From: Chloroflexota bacterium
GTDB taxonomy: Bacteria > Chloroflexota > Dehalococcoidia > Lucifugimonadales > Lucifugimonadaceae
Assembly: GCA_027618835.1 (NCBI GenBank)
Contig: JAQCHZ010000009.1
Coordinates: 1-64,000 of the forward strand
DNA: 64,000 bases
Direction of reading: 5' to 3'
In this document: positions 53,165 to 61,964 of the stretch, in pieces
How the letters are laid out: each line of letters starts with the position of its first letter
Numbering within the stretch: the stretch's first letter is position 1
Notes under the pieces: generated by a model
Seen by the model: only the letters and a program-made list of their open reading frames with translations
What the model was told of the DNA's origin: nothing
Database searches by the model: none
Position numbers and translations under genes: made by a program

Positions 53165-53289
53165 TGAGGGGGGAAAGCCTGATGCGCTGTACGGCTGGCC
53201 TGAAGATGGCCTGTGTCCGAGAGTTTTCCGGCCGGGGAATGCTCTCGAATGCACTACATAAGGGCTTTTGTAATGTTCCTGAACTTTTG
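53165..53289. other. Structured intergenic sequence beside the archaellin-like gene
   Basis: No gene is seen. GGGAAAGCCTGATGCGC (53171-53187) recurs inverted, with 15 of 17 bases the same, at 54047-54063 before the archaellin-like start. CGAGAG/CTCTCG (about 53219-53248) with inner TTCC/GGAA forms a hairpin. A structured RNA or recombination/regulatory site is possible; I could not match a known riboswitch. Confidence 0.3.
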
Positions 53290-54027
53290 TTAGTTCAGGT
53301 TCATTACGTTCCGAAGACCAGGCGGAATTGCACGCTGAACTGTGAGCGGCGCACCGAGCTGTGGAGTGAGTTCCAGAACGAATCTGGTGCTCTTGACCAC
53401 GAGAGTGTCAGTTGAAGTTAGACCCGAAGCACTACCACCGTTGCCAGAGTTACCGTCGGTATAACCGATGGAACTGCTGTTTTCAGCTGCAGTGGCAGTT
53501 GCACGGTCCATTAGCCAAACTGTAATTTCAGCTTCTTCACCGTCTTCAAGCAAGTCGTCGCCGTTGTTTGCACCGATAAAGGTCTGTGACCAAGCTACGT
53601 CTGTCATACGCTGGTTTTCATCCGCGTACGAAATAATCGTTGCAGTACTTGCACCAGGAGCAACGTCCGGATCAGTACCTGAATCATCAGCTGTGTAAGG
53701 TGCAGTCAGGTCGACTGGCTCACCAGCGAGTGAGTTCGATACGATGAATACGATCTTGTAGACCGCTTGCGTGCTTGCTGTGTGACCAGCGAAAGCGAAG
53801 GCAGAACCCTGCTGAGCTAGTCGTGTGCGGGTCTCTCTAAGACCAGCGTGAATCGTCTGTTTGTTGGCTTCTGAAGAGAAGACACATGCAGAAAGAATCG
53901 TGAAAGCGAACACTGAAGCTACAACCACGAATGCGATAAGCACGATGGCTGTTTCGAGACCAGTAATACCCTTGTCTTTTCGGGTTACTACGGAATCGAC
54001 AGTAGGTGCGAGATTGCTCCTATACAT
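53290..54027 (-). CDS. Archaellin/type IV pilin-like secreted filament subunit
   Basis: A 245-aa protein with a class III (prepilin/archaellin) signal. Basic end VVTRKDKG, then ITGLETAIVLIAFVVVASVF; cleavage is expected after the Gly (about residue 20). The segment GLETAIVLIAFVVVASVFAF matches archaeal archaellin N-termini closely, more so than bacterial type IV pilins. After it come SEANKQTIHAGL and a beta-rich, Ser/Gly/Asp-rich outer domain of about 180 residues. It probably polymerises into an archaellum or related filament, as known in some Chloroflexota. No motor or peptidase gene is in the window; the gene stands alone between two strong terminators. Confidence 0.8.
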   Translation of the reverse strand: MYRSNLAPTVDSVVTRKDKGITGLETAIVLIAFVVVASVFAFTILSACVFSSEANKQTIHAGLRETRTRLAQQGSAFAFAGHTASTQAVYKIVFIVSNSLAGEPVDLTAPYTADDSGTDPDVAPGASTATIISYADENQRMTDVAWSQTFIGANNGDDLLEDGEEAEITVWLMDRATATAAENSSSIGYTDGNSGNGGSASGLTSTDTLVVKSTRFVLELTPQLGAPLTVQRAIPPGLRNVMNLN

Positions 54028-54412
54028 AATTCATTCCCCTTAACCTGCGCATCCAGCTTTCCCGTGACGCCCCCACCGACATGGTGGATTTCCCTCTAAG
54101 CGTCTGGTCTGTGTTGGCGATTGATTCGGCCGGGAATCGTTTCGCTTGGCAGACCGGCTGTCTGTGCTGATAACCACTACGATGCCGTACCTACACCATC
54201 AAAACATCGCGGTTTGTACGGGCTCTTAACCGTGATCGTACCTAAAGATCTACAAGCAAACGAGGTGGGTTTGTGTACCTACTGAGCACGAGAGAAGGCT
54301 CGCACACTTAGAACAAATCGTTCTCAAGCGATCAGGGTCGAAAATGAAGGTCCACACATTCATATCACCAACAACGCGAAAAAGCAGGGTCGGGTACACG
54401 GACTTAACGAAA
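54028..54412 (-). promoter_or_regulatory. Long 5' leader/promoter region of the archaellin-like gene
   Basis: About 385 bp without a gene. GGTTAAGGGGAATGAATT just before the ATG gives a Shine-Dalgarno (AAGGGG). Minus-strand hairpins include TCCACC-ATGTC-GGTGGG (about 54072-54090) and CCGTAC/GTACGG (about 54185-54220). The inverted partner of the 53171 motif lies at 54046-54063. The length suggests a regulated transcript leader. Confidence 0.35.
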
Positions 54413-54446
54413 AACACCGCCTGAGTAAATGCACTCAGGCGGTGTT
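54413..54446 (-). terminator. Intrinsic terminator of hemL
   Basis: AACACCGCCTGAGT and ACTCAGGCGGTGTT pair over 14 bp with a 6-nt loop. On the minus strand it is followed by a T-run and lies 59 bp after the hemL stop. Confidence 0.85.
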
Positions 54447-54504
54447 GTCTACTTACGTAATCGGGATTAGGTTGCTTACGAAACAGGCAGTGGTCGCAGA
54501 ACGA

Positions 54505-55785
54505 CTACGACTGTAGCGACTTAGCGACAGCTTCCAGAGTCTGGGCTATGTCCGCATCAGAATGCGCAGTCGAAAGGAACCATGCCTCGAACTGCGACGG
54601 TGGTAGGTACACGCCGTTATCAACCATACCGTGGAAGAACGTGCCAAACGACTCTCTGTCGGTCGCAGAGGCGCTTGCCATGTCAGTCACATCGTTACCG
54701 GTGAAGAACACGGTCATAAGCCCGCAGGCACGATTCACAACCGCAGTGATCCCAGCCTTGCCGAACGCGTCCAGGACGCCATCGGCAAGTTTGTCTGTAG
54801 AAGCCTGAAGCCCCTCGTACACACCGGGCTTAGAAAGCTCATCCAGTATTGCAATGCCCGCAGCCATAGCTACTGGGTTCCCCGAAAGAGTTCCGGCTTG
54901 ATACATCGGGCCAAGCGGTGAAACTTCGCTCATAATCTCCGCGCTAGCTCCATAAGCTCCAACTGGGAATCCGCCACCTACGATCTTGCCGAGACAGGTG
55001 ATATCAGGAGTAACGCCGTATACGGACTGTGCGCCACCAAGTGCAACTCGGAATCCTGTAATTACTTCATCGAAGATAAGCAACGAACCGTGCTCTGTAG
55101 TCAGTGCCCGTAATCCCTCAAGGAATCCTGGCATTGGAGGTACAACCCCCATGTTGCCGCCAATCGGCTCGACAATAACAGCGGCGACTTCGCCCTTGTT
55201 TGCTTCAAGTAGTACTCGAACCGATTCGACATCGTTGAAATCAGCCACAAGAGTCGCAGCAGCGTAATCAGGATGAACACCAGCAGAAGAAGCAATTCCT
55301 TGATTAGCGAGACCCGAGCCCGCCTCTACCAATAGCGCGTCCTCATGGCCGTGGTAGCCACCATTGAACTTGAGTATTTTGTTGCGCCCAGTTTTAGCCC
55401 GAGCCAACCGTAGAGCCGACATCGTGGCTTCAGTGCCCGAACTCACGAATCGCACAACCTCGATAGAAGGAACAGCATCGACGACGCGTCGAGCCATCTC
55501 CACTTCTAACTCGGTCGGTGCGCCAAACGAGGTTCCCGACTTCGCAGTCTCGACAGCAGCATCAATCACTGCGGGATGAGCGTGTCCGAGGATCATTGGA
55601 CCCCAAGAACAAACGTAGTCGATCAGTTCGTTGTCGTCTGCATCCCAAATCCGTGAACCAAACGCCTTCTTGAAGAAGATAGGGTCACCGCCAACCGATC
55701 CCCAGGCACGCGCTGGACTATTAACTCCACCGGGAATTAGTGCTTTGGCGTCGCTGAACAGCTGTGCTGACTTTGCGCGGGACAA
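54505..55785 (-). CDS. hemL: Glutamate-1-semialdehyde 2,1-aminomutase
   Basis: This PLP enzyme converts glutamate-1-semialdehyde to 5-aminolevulinate, the second C5-pathway step of tetrapyrrole synthesis. Seen: ALIPGGVNSPARAW near the start, FVSSGTEATMSALRLARAKT (phosphate binding), GGYHGHEDALLVEAGSG, IFDEVITGFRVALGGAQ (Asp for PLP N1), and the Schiff-base Lys in CLGKIVGGGFPVGAYG. I chose the TTG at 55785 because CGGAGG lies 7 nt before it; the product is then 426 aa, normal for HemL. It follows hemA (125-bp gap). Confidence 0.95.
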   Translation of the reverse strand: MSRAKSAQLFSDAKALIPGGVNSPARAWGSVGGDPIFFKKAFGSRIWDADDNELIDYVCSWGPMILGHAHPAVIDAAVETAKSGTSFGAPTELEVEMARRVVDAVPSIEVVRFVSSGTEATMSALRLARAKTGRNKILKFNGGYHGHEDALLVEAGSGLANQGIASSAGVHPDYAAATLVADFNDVESVRVLLEANKGEVAAVIVEPIGGNMGVVPPMPGFLEGLRALTTEHGSLLIFDEVITGFRVALGGAQSVYGVTPDITCLGKIVGGGFPVGAYGASAEIMSEVSPLGPMYQAGTLSGNPVAMAAGIAILDELSKPGVYEGLQASTDKLADGVLDAFGKAGITAVVNRACGLMTVFFTGNDVTDMASASATDRESFGTFFHGMVDNGVYLPPSQFEAWFLSTAHSDADIAQTLEAVAKSLQS

Positions 55786-55910
55786 TATAGGCCTCCGGAT
55801 TAGTAACCGAACATACTCAAAAATAAGACCCACGTATTTTGACGCGAAAAGGGACGCTGTAAACCGTGTCCGTTGGTCAGAATCGAGCTAATCTCGCAAT
55901 TAAGTCGAAA

Positions 55911-57179
55911 TTACTCGAGTTCGTTATCGTCGTGCTCGGTGAGGGCAAATACCTTCTGCACAGCCTCGGCTGCACTATCCTCTTCGCTTCTCAAGAAGCT
56001 GATCGGGTCTGCAAGAATCCGTCGTACAAGCGAACGAGTCATCTTCTCAACAGATATGGCCTGCTTTTCGGTGAGACCATCGAGGCGAGCGAGAGTCTGC
56101 TCAACTTCCTCACGCCTCATCTGCTCGACACGAGCACCAAGCGTTCGGATTACTGGCTCGCTATCGATCCCAGTCAAGCGCTCTTTGAAACGACGAACGC
56201 CATCGTCGATCAAACCTTGAGCCTCCGCAGCAGCCTCCGCACGAAGCTCCCAGCTCTCAGTCGATCTCGCCTGGAGTTCGGTAAGGCTAATCAGATTCAC
56301 ATTCGCAACATCACCTGATGTCGACTCAACGTCACGCGGCATACCTAGATCGAGAATGCTTAAATGTCGGTCTGGGCGGGCCGACATCGCATCGGCAACA
56401 ACATCAGCGGTAATCACCGATCCAGTTGCAGCTGTACATGTAATCAAAACATCAGCTTCGATCATCGCCTGTGAAATATCTTCAAATGCAACCTGCGGAG
56501 CACCTAGCTCTTCAGCAAGAATCCTGCCATGGTTCATCGACCGGCTGGAAACGACGATATCGTCTGCACCGTATCGGGTCAGCGCACGTGCAGTGAGCTT
56601 GCCCATCTCGCCGGCACCTACCAAAAGAACTCGAAGCCCCTTCATATCACCAAGCGTGTCCTGTAGTTCTTGAACTCCGAGAGAAGAAACCGAAGTTCGA
56701 TTACGACCGAGATCGGTTTCCTTACGAATCTTTCGACTAGTTCTTATAGCAGCGTGGAAAAGTCGTGAAAGAATCGGGTCGATGGTTCCAGCTTCACCGG
56801 CCGCCTGCATCGCCCGAGTGACTTGCCCAAGAATCTGAGATTCACCAAGTGCTACCGACTGAAGACCCGCCGTAACACCAAACAAATGCTCAGCTACTTC
56901 ATCACCAGTCTTGGTGTAAATGTAATCACTGATGCCAGTAACACCAGCATGTTCAGGAACAGCGTCGATGTATTCGCGAAGCTGGCGCACACCAACTTCA
57001 ACATCTTCAGCCACCGAGTAGATCTCGGTACGGTTGCAGGTAGAAAGAATTACTCCTCCGCCAGCATGTGTTGCGAGTCGCTCAAGGTGTTCCTTGAGGG
57101 AGTGAGTCGGAACCGCTACGCATTCCAGTATTTCTACTGGTGCTCGGTCGATATTTAGCCCTGCGAGTATGAAATTCAA
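55911..57179 (-). CDS. hemA: Glutamyl-tRNA reductase
   Basis: It reduces Glu-tRNA(Glu) to glutamate-1-semialdehyde, the first C5-pathway step. Seen: FILAGLNIDRAPVEILE at the N-terminus, catalytic Cys in ILSTCNRTEIYSV (near residue 50), SVALGESQILGQVTRAM, NADPH-binding VLLVGAGEMGKLTARAL, and a C-terminal dimerisation helix region. With the TTG at 57179 it is 422 aa, normal; the upstream extension to 57221 adds no conserved residues. It forms an operon with hemL. Confidence 0.95.
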   Translation of the reverse strand: MNFILAGLNIDRAPVEILECVAVPTHSLKEHLERLATHAGGGVILSTCNRTEIYSVAEDVEVGVRQLREYIDAVPEHAGVTGISDYIYTKTGDEVAEHLFGVTAGLQSVALGESQILGQVTRAMQAAGEAGTIDPILSRLFHAAIRTSRKIRKETDLGRNRTSVSSLGVQELQDTLGDMKGLRVLLVGAGEMGKLTARALTRYGADDIVVSSRSMNHGRILAEELGAPQVAFEDISQAMIEADVLITCTAATGSVITADVVADAMSARPDRHLSILDLGMPRDVESTSGDVANVNLISLTELQARSTESWELRAEAAAEAQGLIDDGVRRFKERLTGIDSEPVIRTLGARVEQMRREEVEQTLARLDGLTEKQAISVEKMTRSLVRRILADPISFLRSEEDSAAEAVQKVFALTEHDDNELE

Positions 57180-57402
57180 ATTATAAAATCTGACAATTAA
57201 TGCCCCAACGAGCAGATTCAATCACATGAATTCCAGCCCCTGACACAAACGGCAGGTTAGTTCTTTCGTTCGTTCGTCTGTAAAATTTATGACGCACTGT
57301 TGCAGCTTCTGCCTACTAACGTGAAGAGTTCATGATGCTTGGTGATAGCATCAGCCAACCAATTAAAGATATCAACCAATCGAAAGATTTTCACCCCTTC
57401 TT

Positions 57403-58266
57403 ATGGCTATTCCATCAATTATCCCACCTGCTGATCGCGGATACACAATGCCAGAAATCTTTGTTACCACCGATTGGCTCGCTAAACACATAGATGACCC
57501 AAATGTGAGACTCGTCGATACCGATGTACCCGAAGAGTACGAACAAGGGCATATCCCGAACTCAGTCAACCCTGTCGATCACTACTACAAAACTTCAATT
57601 GAAGAACGAACTCACATCCAAAGCCCCGAGCAGTTCGAACAAACTATGTCCAACCTCGGAATCGACGACGACACGACAGTAGTCGGATACAACCGTGGCG
57701 GAGGCGTCTACTCGTTCCGCCTCATGTGGGCTCTCCACTACTATGGCCACACCAACGTAAAAATCCTTGACGGCGGACTTGAAAAGTGGATCACCGAAGA
57801 CCGAGAGACCACTAAAGAATCATTTTCAGCAGCAGGAACAGCAGGATTGTTTACGGCGAAGGCCAACCCGGAGATTTTCGCTTCACGAGAGCGTGTGCTC
57901 GACTCTATCGATGACAACGAAACGATCATCCTCGACGTTCGCTCCGACGATGAATGGACAGGTGCAAACAAACGCGGTGGGCCACGAGGCGGCCACGTTC
58001 CTGGCGCGGTTCACTTGGAGTGGACGAACTTCATGACTGAAGGCGATATTCCCGTTCTGAAGACCGCACAAGAAATTCGCAAACTGCTCTCGGAAGTAGG
58101 AGTGACGCCAGATAAAAACGTTATCACCTACTGACAGGGCGGTATCCGTGCGGCGCACGGATTTTGGACTCTCAAACTAGCCGGATTCGACAAGGTTCGT
58201 GACTACGACGGCTCGTGGCGAGAATGGGCAGAAGTACCATCTTGCCCAATAGAAGGTCTTACATAG
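57403..58266 (+). CDS. Two-domain rhodanese (sulfurtransferase) with in-frame UGA at the catalytic Cys (predicted selenoprotein)
   Basis: Domain 1 (residues about 20-130 from 57403) is an inactive rhodanese fold (VRLVDTDVPEEYEQGHIPNS; TVVGYNRGGGVYSFRLMWAL). Domain 2 starts IILDVRSDDEWTGANKRGGP and reaches KNVITY, then TGA (58132-58134), then QGGIRAAHGFWTLKLAGFDK and DGSWREWAEVP to a TAG at 58264. Thiosulfate/mercaptopyruvate sulfurtransferases have C-Q-G-G-x-R at this loop, so UGA stands at the sulfur-carrying nucleophile, residue 244 of 287 (or 229 of 272 from the ATG at 57448). A perfect 7-bp hairpin starts 9 nt downstream. I infer selenocysteine. Mutation of TGC/TGT to TGA is the alternative. 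Confidence 0.85.
58144..58162 (+). promoter_or_regulatory. Candidate bacterial SECIS hairpin in the rhodanese gene
   Basis: ATCCGTG (58144-58150) pairs perfectly with CACGGAT (58156-58162) around the loop CGGCG. The loop begins 16 nt after the UGA and has G at its second base, as in the DsbA-like gene. Confidence 0.7.
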
Positions 58267-58279
58267 TTGAAGGCCAAGA

Positions 58280-58345
58280 TTCAGGCTCGTATCGGAAAGC
58301 TGATTACTACATCACCTATTCGGTTCGAGCCTGAACAACGATTTT
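58280..58345 (+). terminator. Probable terminator of the rhodanese gene
   Basis: TTCAGGCTCG (58280-58289) pairs perfectly with CGAGCCTGAA (58326-58335) over a 36-nt loop, followed by CAACGATTTTT. The large loop makes it less typical. Confidence 0.5.
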
Positions 58346-58496
58346 TAGCCCCGTCGCTGTTTTAATCATAAATTCGAACAAACCCTAAATCCGAAATCGT
58401 AATGGCTACCGTATATATATATGACGGCTCGACCATATCGGCACAACTCGCGTCTAACTTTCAACCACCGTGCCTCATGGCTCCCGCCAACTCCGC

Positions 58497-59717
58497 ATGA
58501 AGAACTACAAAACTCTCCTACTATGGTCAGCACTCGCTGCGATCATCTCTATTGCAGCGGTTGCTTGTGGCGGCGATCTCGATCCGGCGAATGCGCCAAC
58601 TCAAGTCGTGGTTCGACCCAACTCAACTGTTGGGCCAGACGTTCCGCCAGCTACCTTAGTACCGGTTCCCACAGCGACCCGGCCTCTCCCGCTACCAACT
58701 TACCCAGATGGCGTGCTAGAAGTTCACGGCGGCAACGGATGGCTCAATTCCGAGCCGTTCAAAATTGCTGATCAAACTGCCGATAACAAAGTCGTGCTCG
58801 TCGATTTCTGGACCTACACGTGCGTCAACTGCCTACGAACCCTTCCGTTCCTTAAAGAATGGCATGCAAAGTACGCTGACAATGGACTCGTCATTCTCGG
58901 AGTACACACCCCTGAGTTCGAGTTCGAAGAGTGGATCGAAAATGTCGAGGCAGCTATCGCCCGTGAAGGAATCGAGTGGCCTGTCGTTCTCGACAACGAG
59001 TCCGACACCTGGCGATCCTTCGGCAACCGATACTGGCCGGCTAAATATCTCATCGGCATCGACGGACAGCTCACCTACCGACATTTCGGTGAAGGTTCTT
59101 ACGTCGAAACCGAAAACGCCATTCGCGAAGCCCTGACTGAAGCAGGATGGGATGTTTCGGGTACACCGATCGGCGACACCAACTCGGCCGACCGCGACCC
59201 AGTCGCCAATCGAGTCACACGTGAACTATACGGCGGCTACGAACGCAACTACACACAGTCCGGACTGTACGCTGGCCAAGAGCAGTACTACATCGAACCC
59301 GACTCCACTAGAGAGTACGTTGACGACGAAAACTACACTCCCCAGCAGTGGTATCTACAGGGTTTGTGGAGGAATGGTCCAGAATCTATCACCCACGCCC
59401 GTTCAACCAGCAATCTCGAAGATTACATAGCGTTCGAGTTCGTCGGCCGAAGTGCGAACGTAGTGGTGAACCCGCCGGGGAGCGAATCATTCGACGTATA
59501 CATCGAAATCGATGACCGCCCGCTCAATCCAGACGAGGCCGGAATGGACGTGATATTTGACGAAGACGGACGTTCGTACTTCACAGTCACGGAACCTCGG
59601 TTATACGCATTCCTCGAAACACCTGAGTTTGGTGAGCACATCGTCAAGCTCGCCTCCGACTCCGATGATTTCGCAATATTCGCGTTCACCTTCGGCATCA
59701 ACGACGGTGGAATTTAA
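58497..59717 (+). CDS. Thioredoxin-like (redoxin) lipoprotein with DipZ-type C-terminal domain
   Basis: From the ATG at 58497 (MKNYKTLLLWSALAAIISIA) a lipoprotein signal ends AAVACGG, giving a lipidated Cys. After a Pro/Thr-rich linker the redoxin domain shows VVLVDFWTYTCVNCLRTLPF with the C-V-N-C active site, LVILGVHTPEFEFE, and KYLIGIDGQLTYRHFGEG. The C-terminal ~150 residues (YTPQQWYLQGLW...VVVNPPGSESFDVYIEID) are the beta domain found after DipZ thioredoxins. It is an external thiol reductase. The next thioredoxin-like gene overlaps its stop. Confidence 0.88.
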   Translation: MKNYKTLLLWSALAAIISIAAVACGGDLDPANAPTQVVVRPNSTVGPDVPPATLVPVPTATRPLPLPTYPDGVLEVHGGNGWLNSEPFKIADQTADNKVVLVDFWTYTCVNCLRTLPFLKEWHAKYADNGLVILGVHTPEFEFEEWIENVEAAIAREGIEWPVVLDNESDTWRSFGNRYWPAKYLIGIDGQLTYRHFGEGSYVETENAIREALTEAGWDVSGTPIGDTNSADRDPVANRVTRELYGGYERNYTQSGLYAGQEQYYIEPDSTREYVDDENYTPQQWYLQGLWRNGPESITHARSTSNLEDYIAFEFVGRSANVVVNPPGSESFDVYIEIDDRPLNPDEAGMDVIFDEDGRSYFTVTEPRLYAFLETPEFGEHIVKLASDSDDFAIFAFTFGINDGGI

Positions 59718-60715
59718 TGCCAACATCGAACCTACGTACATTTCGATGGCTCACACTCGCAAGCTTGGCGGGACTCGCCATTGTGGCTTGCGGTTCGTCC
59801 GTAGATCCTGAAATTGCCTCCCCCAACCTTACGCAAACGTCCGTCCAAGAATCAGGACTACCTAGTCAACTATCGTCTTTCGCCGAACCAGAGCCAAGCT
59901 GGACAGTCATCTCCGAAGAAATCGATCTCGAACTCGCTACTCCCGATCTCGGAGTAGGAGTCCAACGATTCGGTGTCGTACTCAGCGATGATTTCGGTCT
60001 CATAAAATTCCCAATCGTAAATCTCACAGCGAATCACTTCCCGAACGGCTATGACGCCGCACCCAACGCCGAAATCGAGACCTCTGCGTTAGCTCGATTC
60101 TTCCTGTTCCCGTTCGGCACGCGCGGAATTCACTCGACCGATCTCGAATTCGACCGCTCTGGTCTTTGGTCAGTCTCCGCAGACATTCCTCGGCCCGACG
60201 GATCAACCGCACACGTCGAAGTTCGATTCCCAGTCGCCGAAAAAGCCCACTCAGTAACAGTCGGGCAACCTGCACCTGCAAGTGAAAGTCGAACAATTTC
60301 AAGCACTGGAGATATCGCAATCCTCACAACCGGCAGCCACCGAGATCCCGACCTGTACCAGCACTCGATAGCAGAAGCGCTCGAACGTGACCGCCCACTA
60401 TTGATCGTGTTCGCCAGCCCCGCGTTTTGCACAAACGCTGTGTGCGGGCCGCAAGTCGAAATAGCCAGTGAATTACAGGACCTCTATGGAGACGAAATCG
60501 ATTTCGTACACGTCGATCTCTACGAAAACCCACGCGAAATCCAGGGCGACCTCAGCAAAGCTCGCCTCACACCGATACTCGACGAATGGGGACTTTCCTC
60601 TCAGGAATGGACGTTCATTGTCGGCGCAGACGGCATCGTCACTCACAGATTCGAAAACTTCGCACCCAAACCCGAGCTCATCGATGCTCTCGACCAAATT
60701 GTCGTAATTGGCTAA
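59717..60715 (+). CDS. Thioredoxin-fold lipoprotein (332 aa)
   Basis: The ATG overlaps the TAA of the preceding gene (TAATG), so the two are co-translated. A lipoprotein signal ends LAIVACGSS. Residues about 60-185 form a beta-sandwich-like domain of unknown type. The C-terminal domain is thioredoxin-like: LLIVFASPAFCTNAVCGPQV with a C-x4-C pair (residues about 232-237), VHVDLYENPREI and WTFIVGADGIVTHRFENF. It may hand electrons to or from its neighbour on the outer face of the membrane. Confidence 0.8.
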   Translation: MPTSNLRTFRWLTLASLAGLAIVACGSSVDPEIASPNLTQTSVQESGLPSQLSSFAEPEPSWTVISEEIDLELATPDLGVGVQRFGVVLSDDFGLIKFPIVNLTANHFPNGYDAAPNAEIETSALARFFLFPFGTRGIHSTDLEFDRSGLWSVSADIPRPDGSTAHVEVRFPVAEKAHSVTVGQPAPASESRTISSTGDIAILTTGSHRDPDLYQHSIAEALERDRPLLIVFASPAFCTNAVCGPQVEIASELQDLYGDEIDFVHVDLYENPREIQGDLSKARLTPILDEWGLSSQEWTFIVGADGIVTHRFENFAPKPELIDALDQIVVIG

Positions 60716-60772
60716 CTACTGATACCAAAGTAGATTAGGCGTCCCACAGTCGAGCGTCTGCACCTACAATCC

Positions 60773-61954
60773 GTGCATCTGAATTACCTGCATGGACTGG
60801 ACTCAAAATTGACTGACTGGCTCGAACTCGCCAAATCGAAAAAAACCGAGCTATTTGATCTGATCGAGCAACTCGTAATGATCGAAACCCCAACAAGCGA
60901 TAAAGCTGCAAACGACCGAATATCGATCTTTGCCGCTGATCTCCTTAAGGCAATTGGCGGGGAAGTAACGATTCACCATCAGGATGAATTTGGTGATCAC
61001 ATAACCGCCGATTGGTCAGCCAATTCGAACAACGCAGCTACCCAGCACGCTCTAGTCGTCGGTCACCTCGACACCGTATGGCCGCTCGGAACACTCGAGC
61101 GAATGGGCTATACAGAAAAAGACGGTCGACTCTACGGACCCGGCGTGCTCGATATGAAGGCAGGCATTGCCACAACCATCATCGGACTTCGTACTCTTCG
61201 GGAACAAGGTCTCTGGCCGAATCGACCAATAAAAGTCCTGTTCAATACCGATGAAGAAGTCGGAAGCCCATCTTCACGACCGCTCGTTGAAGAATCAGCC
61301 AAAGGCGCCGAGTACGCGCTAGTCATGGAACCGGGTCAAGCCGGCGCTGGAGCATTAAAAACTCAGCGCAAGGGCTTAGGCGAGTTCCGGCTTTTAGTCG
61401 AAGGTAAAGCCAGCCATGCTGGGGCATTTCCAGAGCGCGGAGCTTCAGCCATTCACGAACTCTCCCACAGGATCATCGAACTCCAAACAATGAACGACTG
61501 GCCAAACGGAATAACAGTCAACACAGGCATCATTTCAGGCGGATCCGCACGCAACACGATTCCAGCTAAAGCCGAAGCTGTAATCGATGTTCGAGTCCGA
61601 ACGAACGAGCAGGCTGGAGAGATCGAGTCGAAAATCAGAGCACTATCTCCAACCATCGAAGGCACAACTCTGACAATAACTGGAAGTTTCCACCGACCTC
61701 CGATGGAACGCACGCCCGAACTCGCTAAACTCGCAGGCAAGCTGATCGGATGGTCCAATGATTTCGGATTTGAACTCACGGAAGAATCCACCGGTGGCGG
61801 AAGTGACGCCAATCTCACCGCGGCTATGGGCGTACCGTCTGCGGACGGTATGGGTTCTAAAGGCCTGAATCCTCATGCCGAGGGTGAAAACATCCAAATC
61901 GGCGAACAAGTCAATCGTCTTGCATTGTTCATGAAAGCGATAAACTCGCTGTAA
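60773..61954 (+). CDS. M20 family metallopeptidase (glutamate carboxypeptidase-like)
   Basis: A GTG-started 393-aa dizinc peptidase. Seen: ALVVGHLDTVWPLGTLERM (metal His and Asp), GPGVLDMKAGIATTI (bridging Asp), LFNTDEEVGSPSSR (catalytic Glu and metal Glu), YALVMEPGQAGAG, GKASHAGAFPERGASAIHEL (dimerisation domain with conserved His) and ESTGGGSDANLTAAMGVPS. It is closest to the CPG2 carboxypeptidase G type, which removes C-terminal glutamate or similar. Confidence 0.93.
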   Translation: MHLNYLHGLDSKLTDWLELAKSKKTELFDLIEQLVMIETPTSDKAANDRISIFAADLLKAIGGEVTIHHQDEFGDHITADWSANSNNAATQHALVVGHLDTVWPLGTLERMGYTEKDGRLYGPGVLDMKAGIATTIIGLRTLREQGLWPNRPIKVLFNTDEEVGSPSSRPLVEESAKGAEYALVMEPGQAGAGALKTQRKGLGEFRLLVEGKASHAGAFPERGASAIHELSHRIIELQTMNDWPNGITVNTGIISGGSARNTIPAKAEAVIDVRVRTNEQAGEIESKIRALSPTIEGTTLTITGSFHRPPMERTPELAKLAGKLIGWSNDFGFELTEESTGGGSDANLTAAMGVPSADGMGSKGLNPHAEGENIQIGEQVNRLALFMKAINSL

Positions 61955-61964
61955 TAGAGCAACG

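Noticed and set aside
54028-54180. Possible c-di-GMP (GEMM) riboswitch in the archaellin-like gene leader
   Set aside because: Hairpin and GGGAAAGC recall the class, but the conserved GGACGCAAAGCC core is missing.
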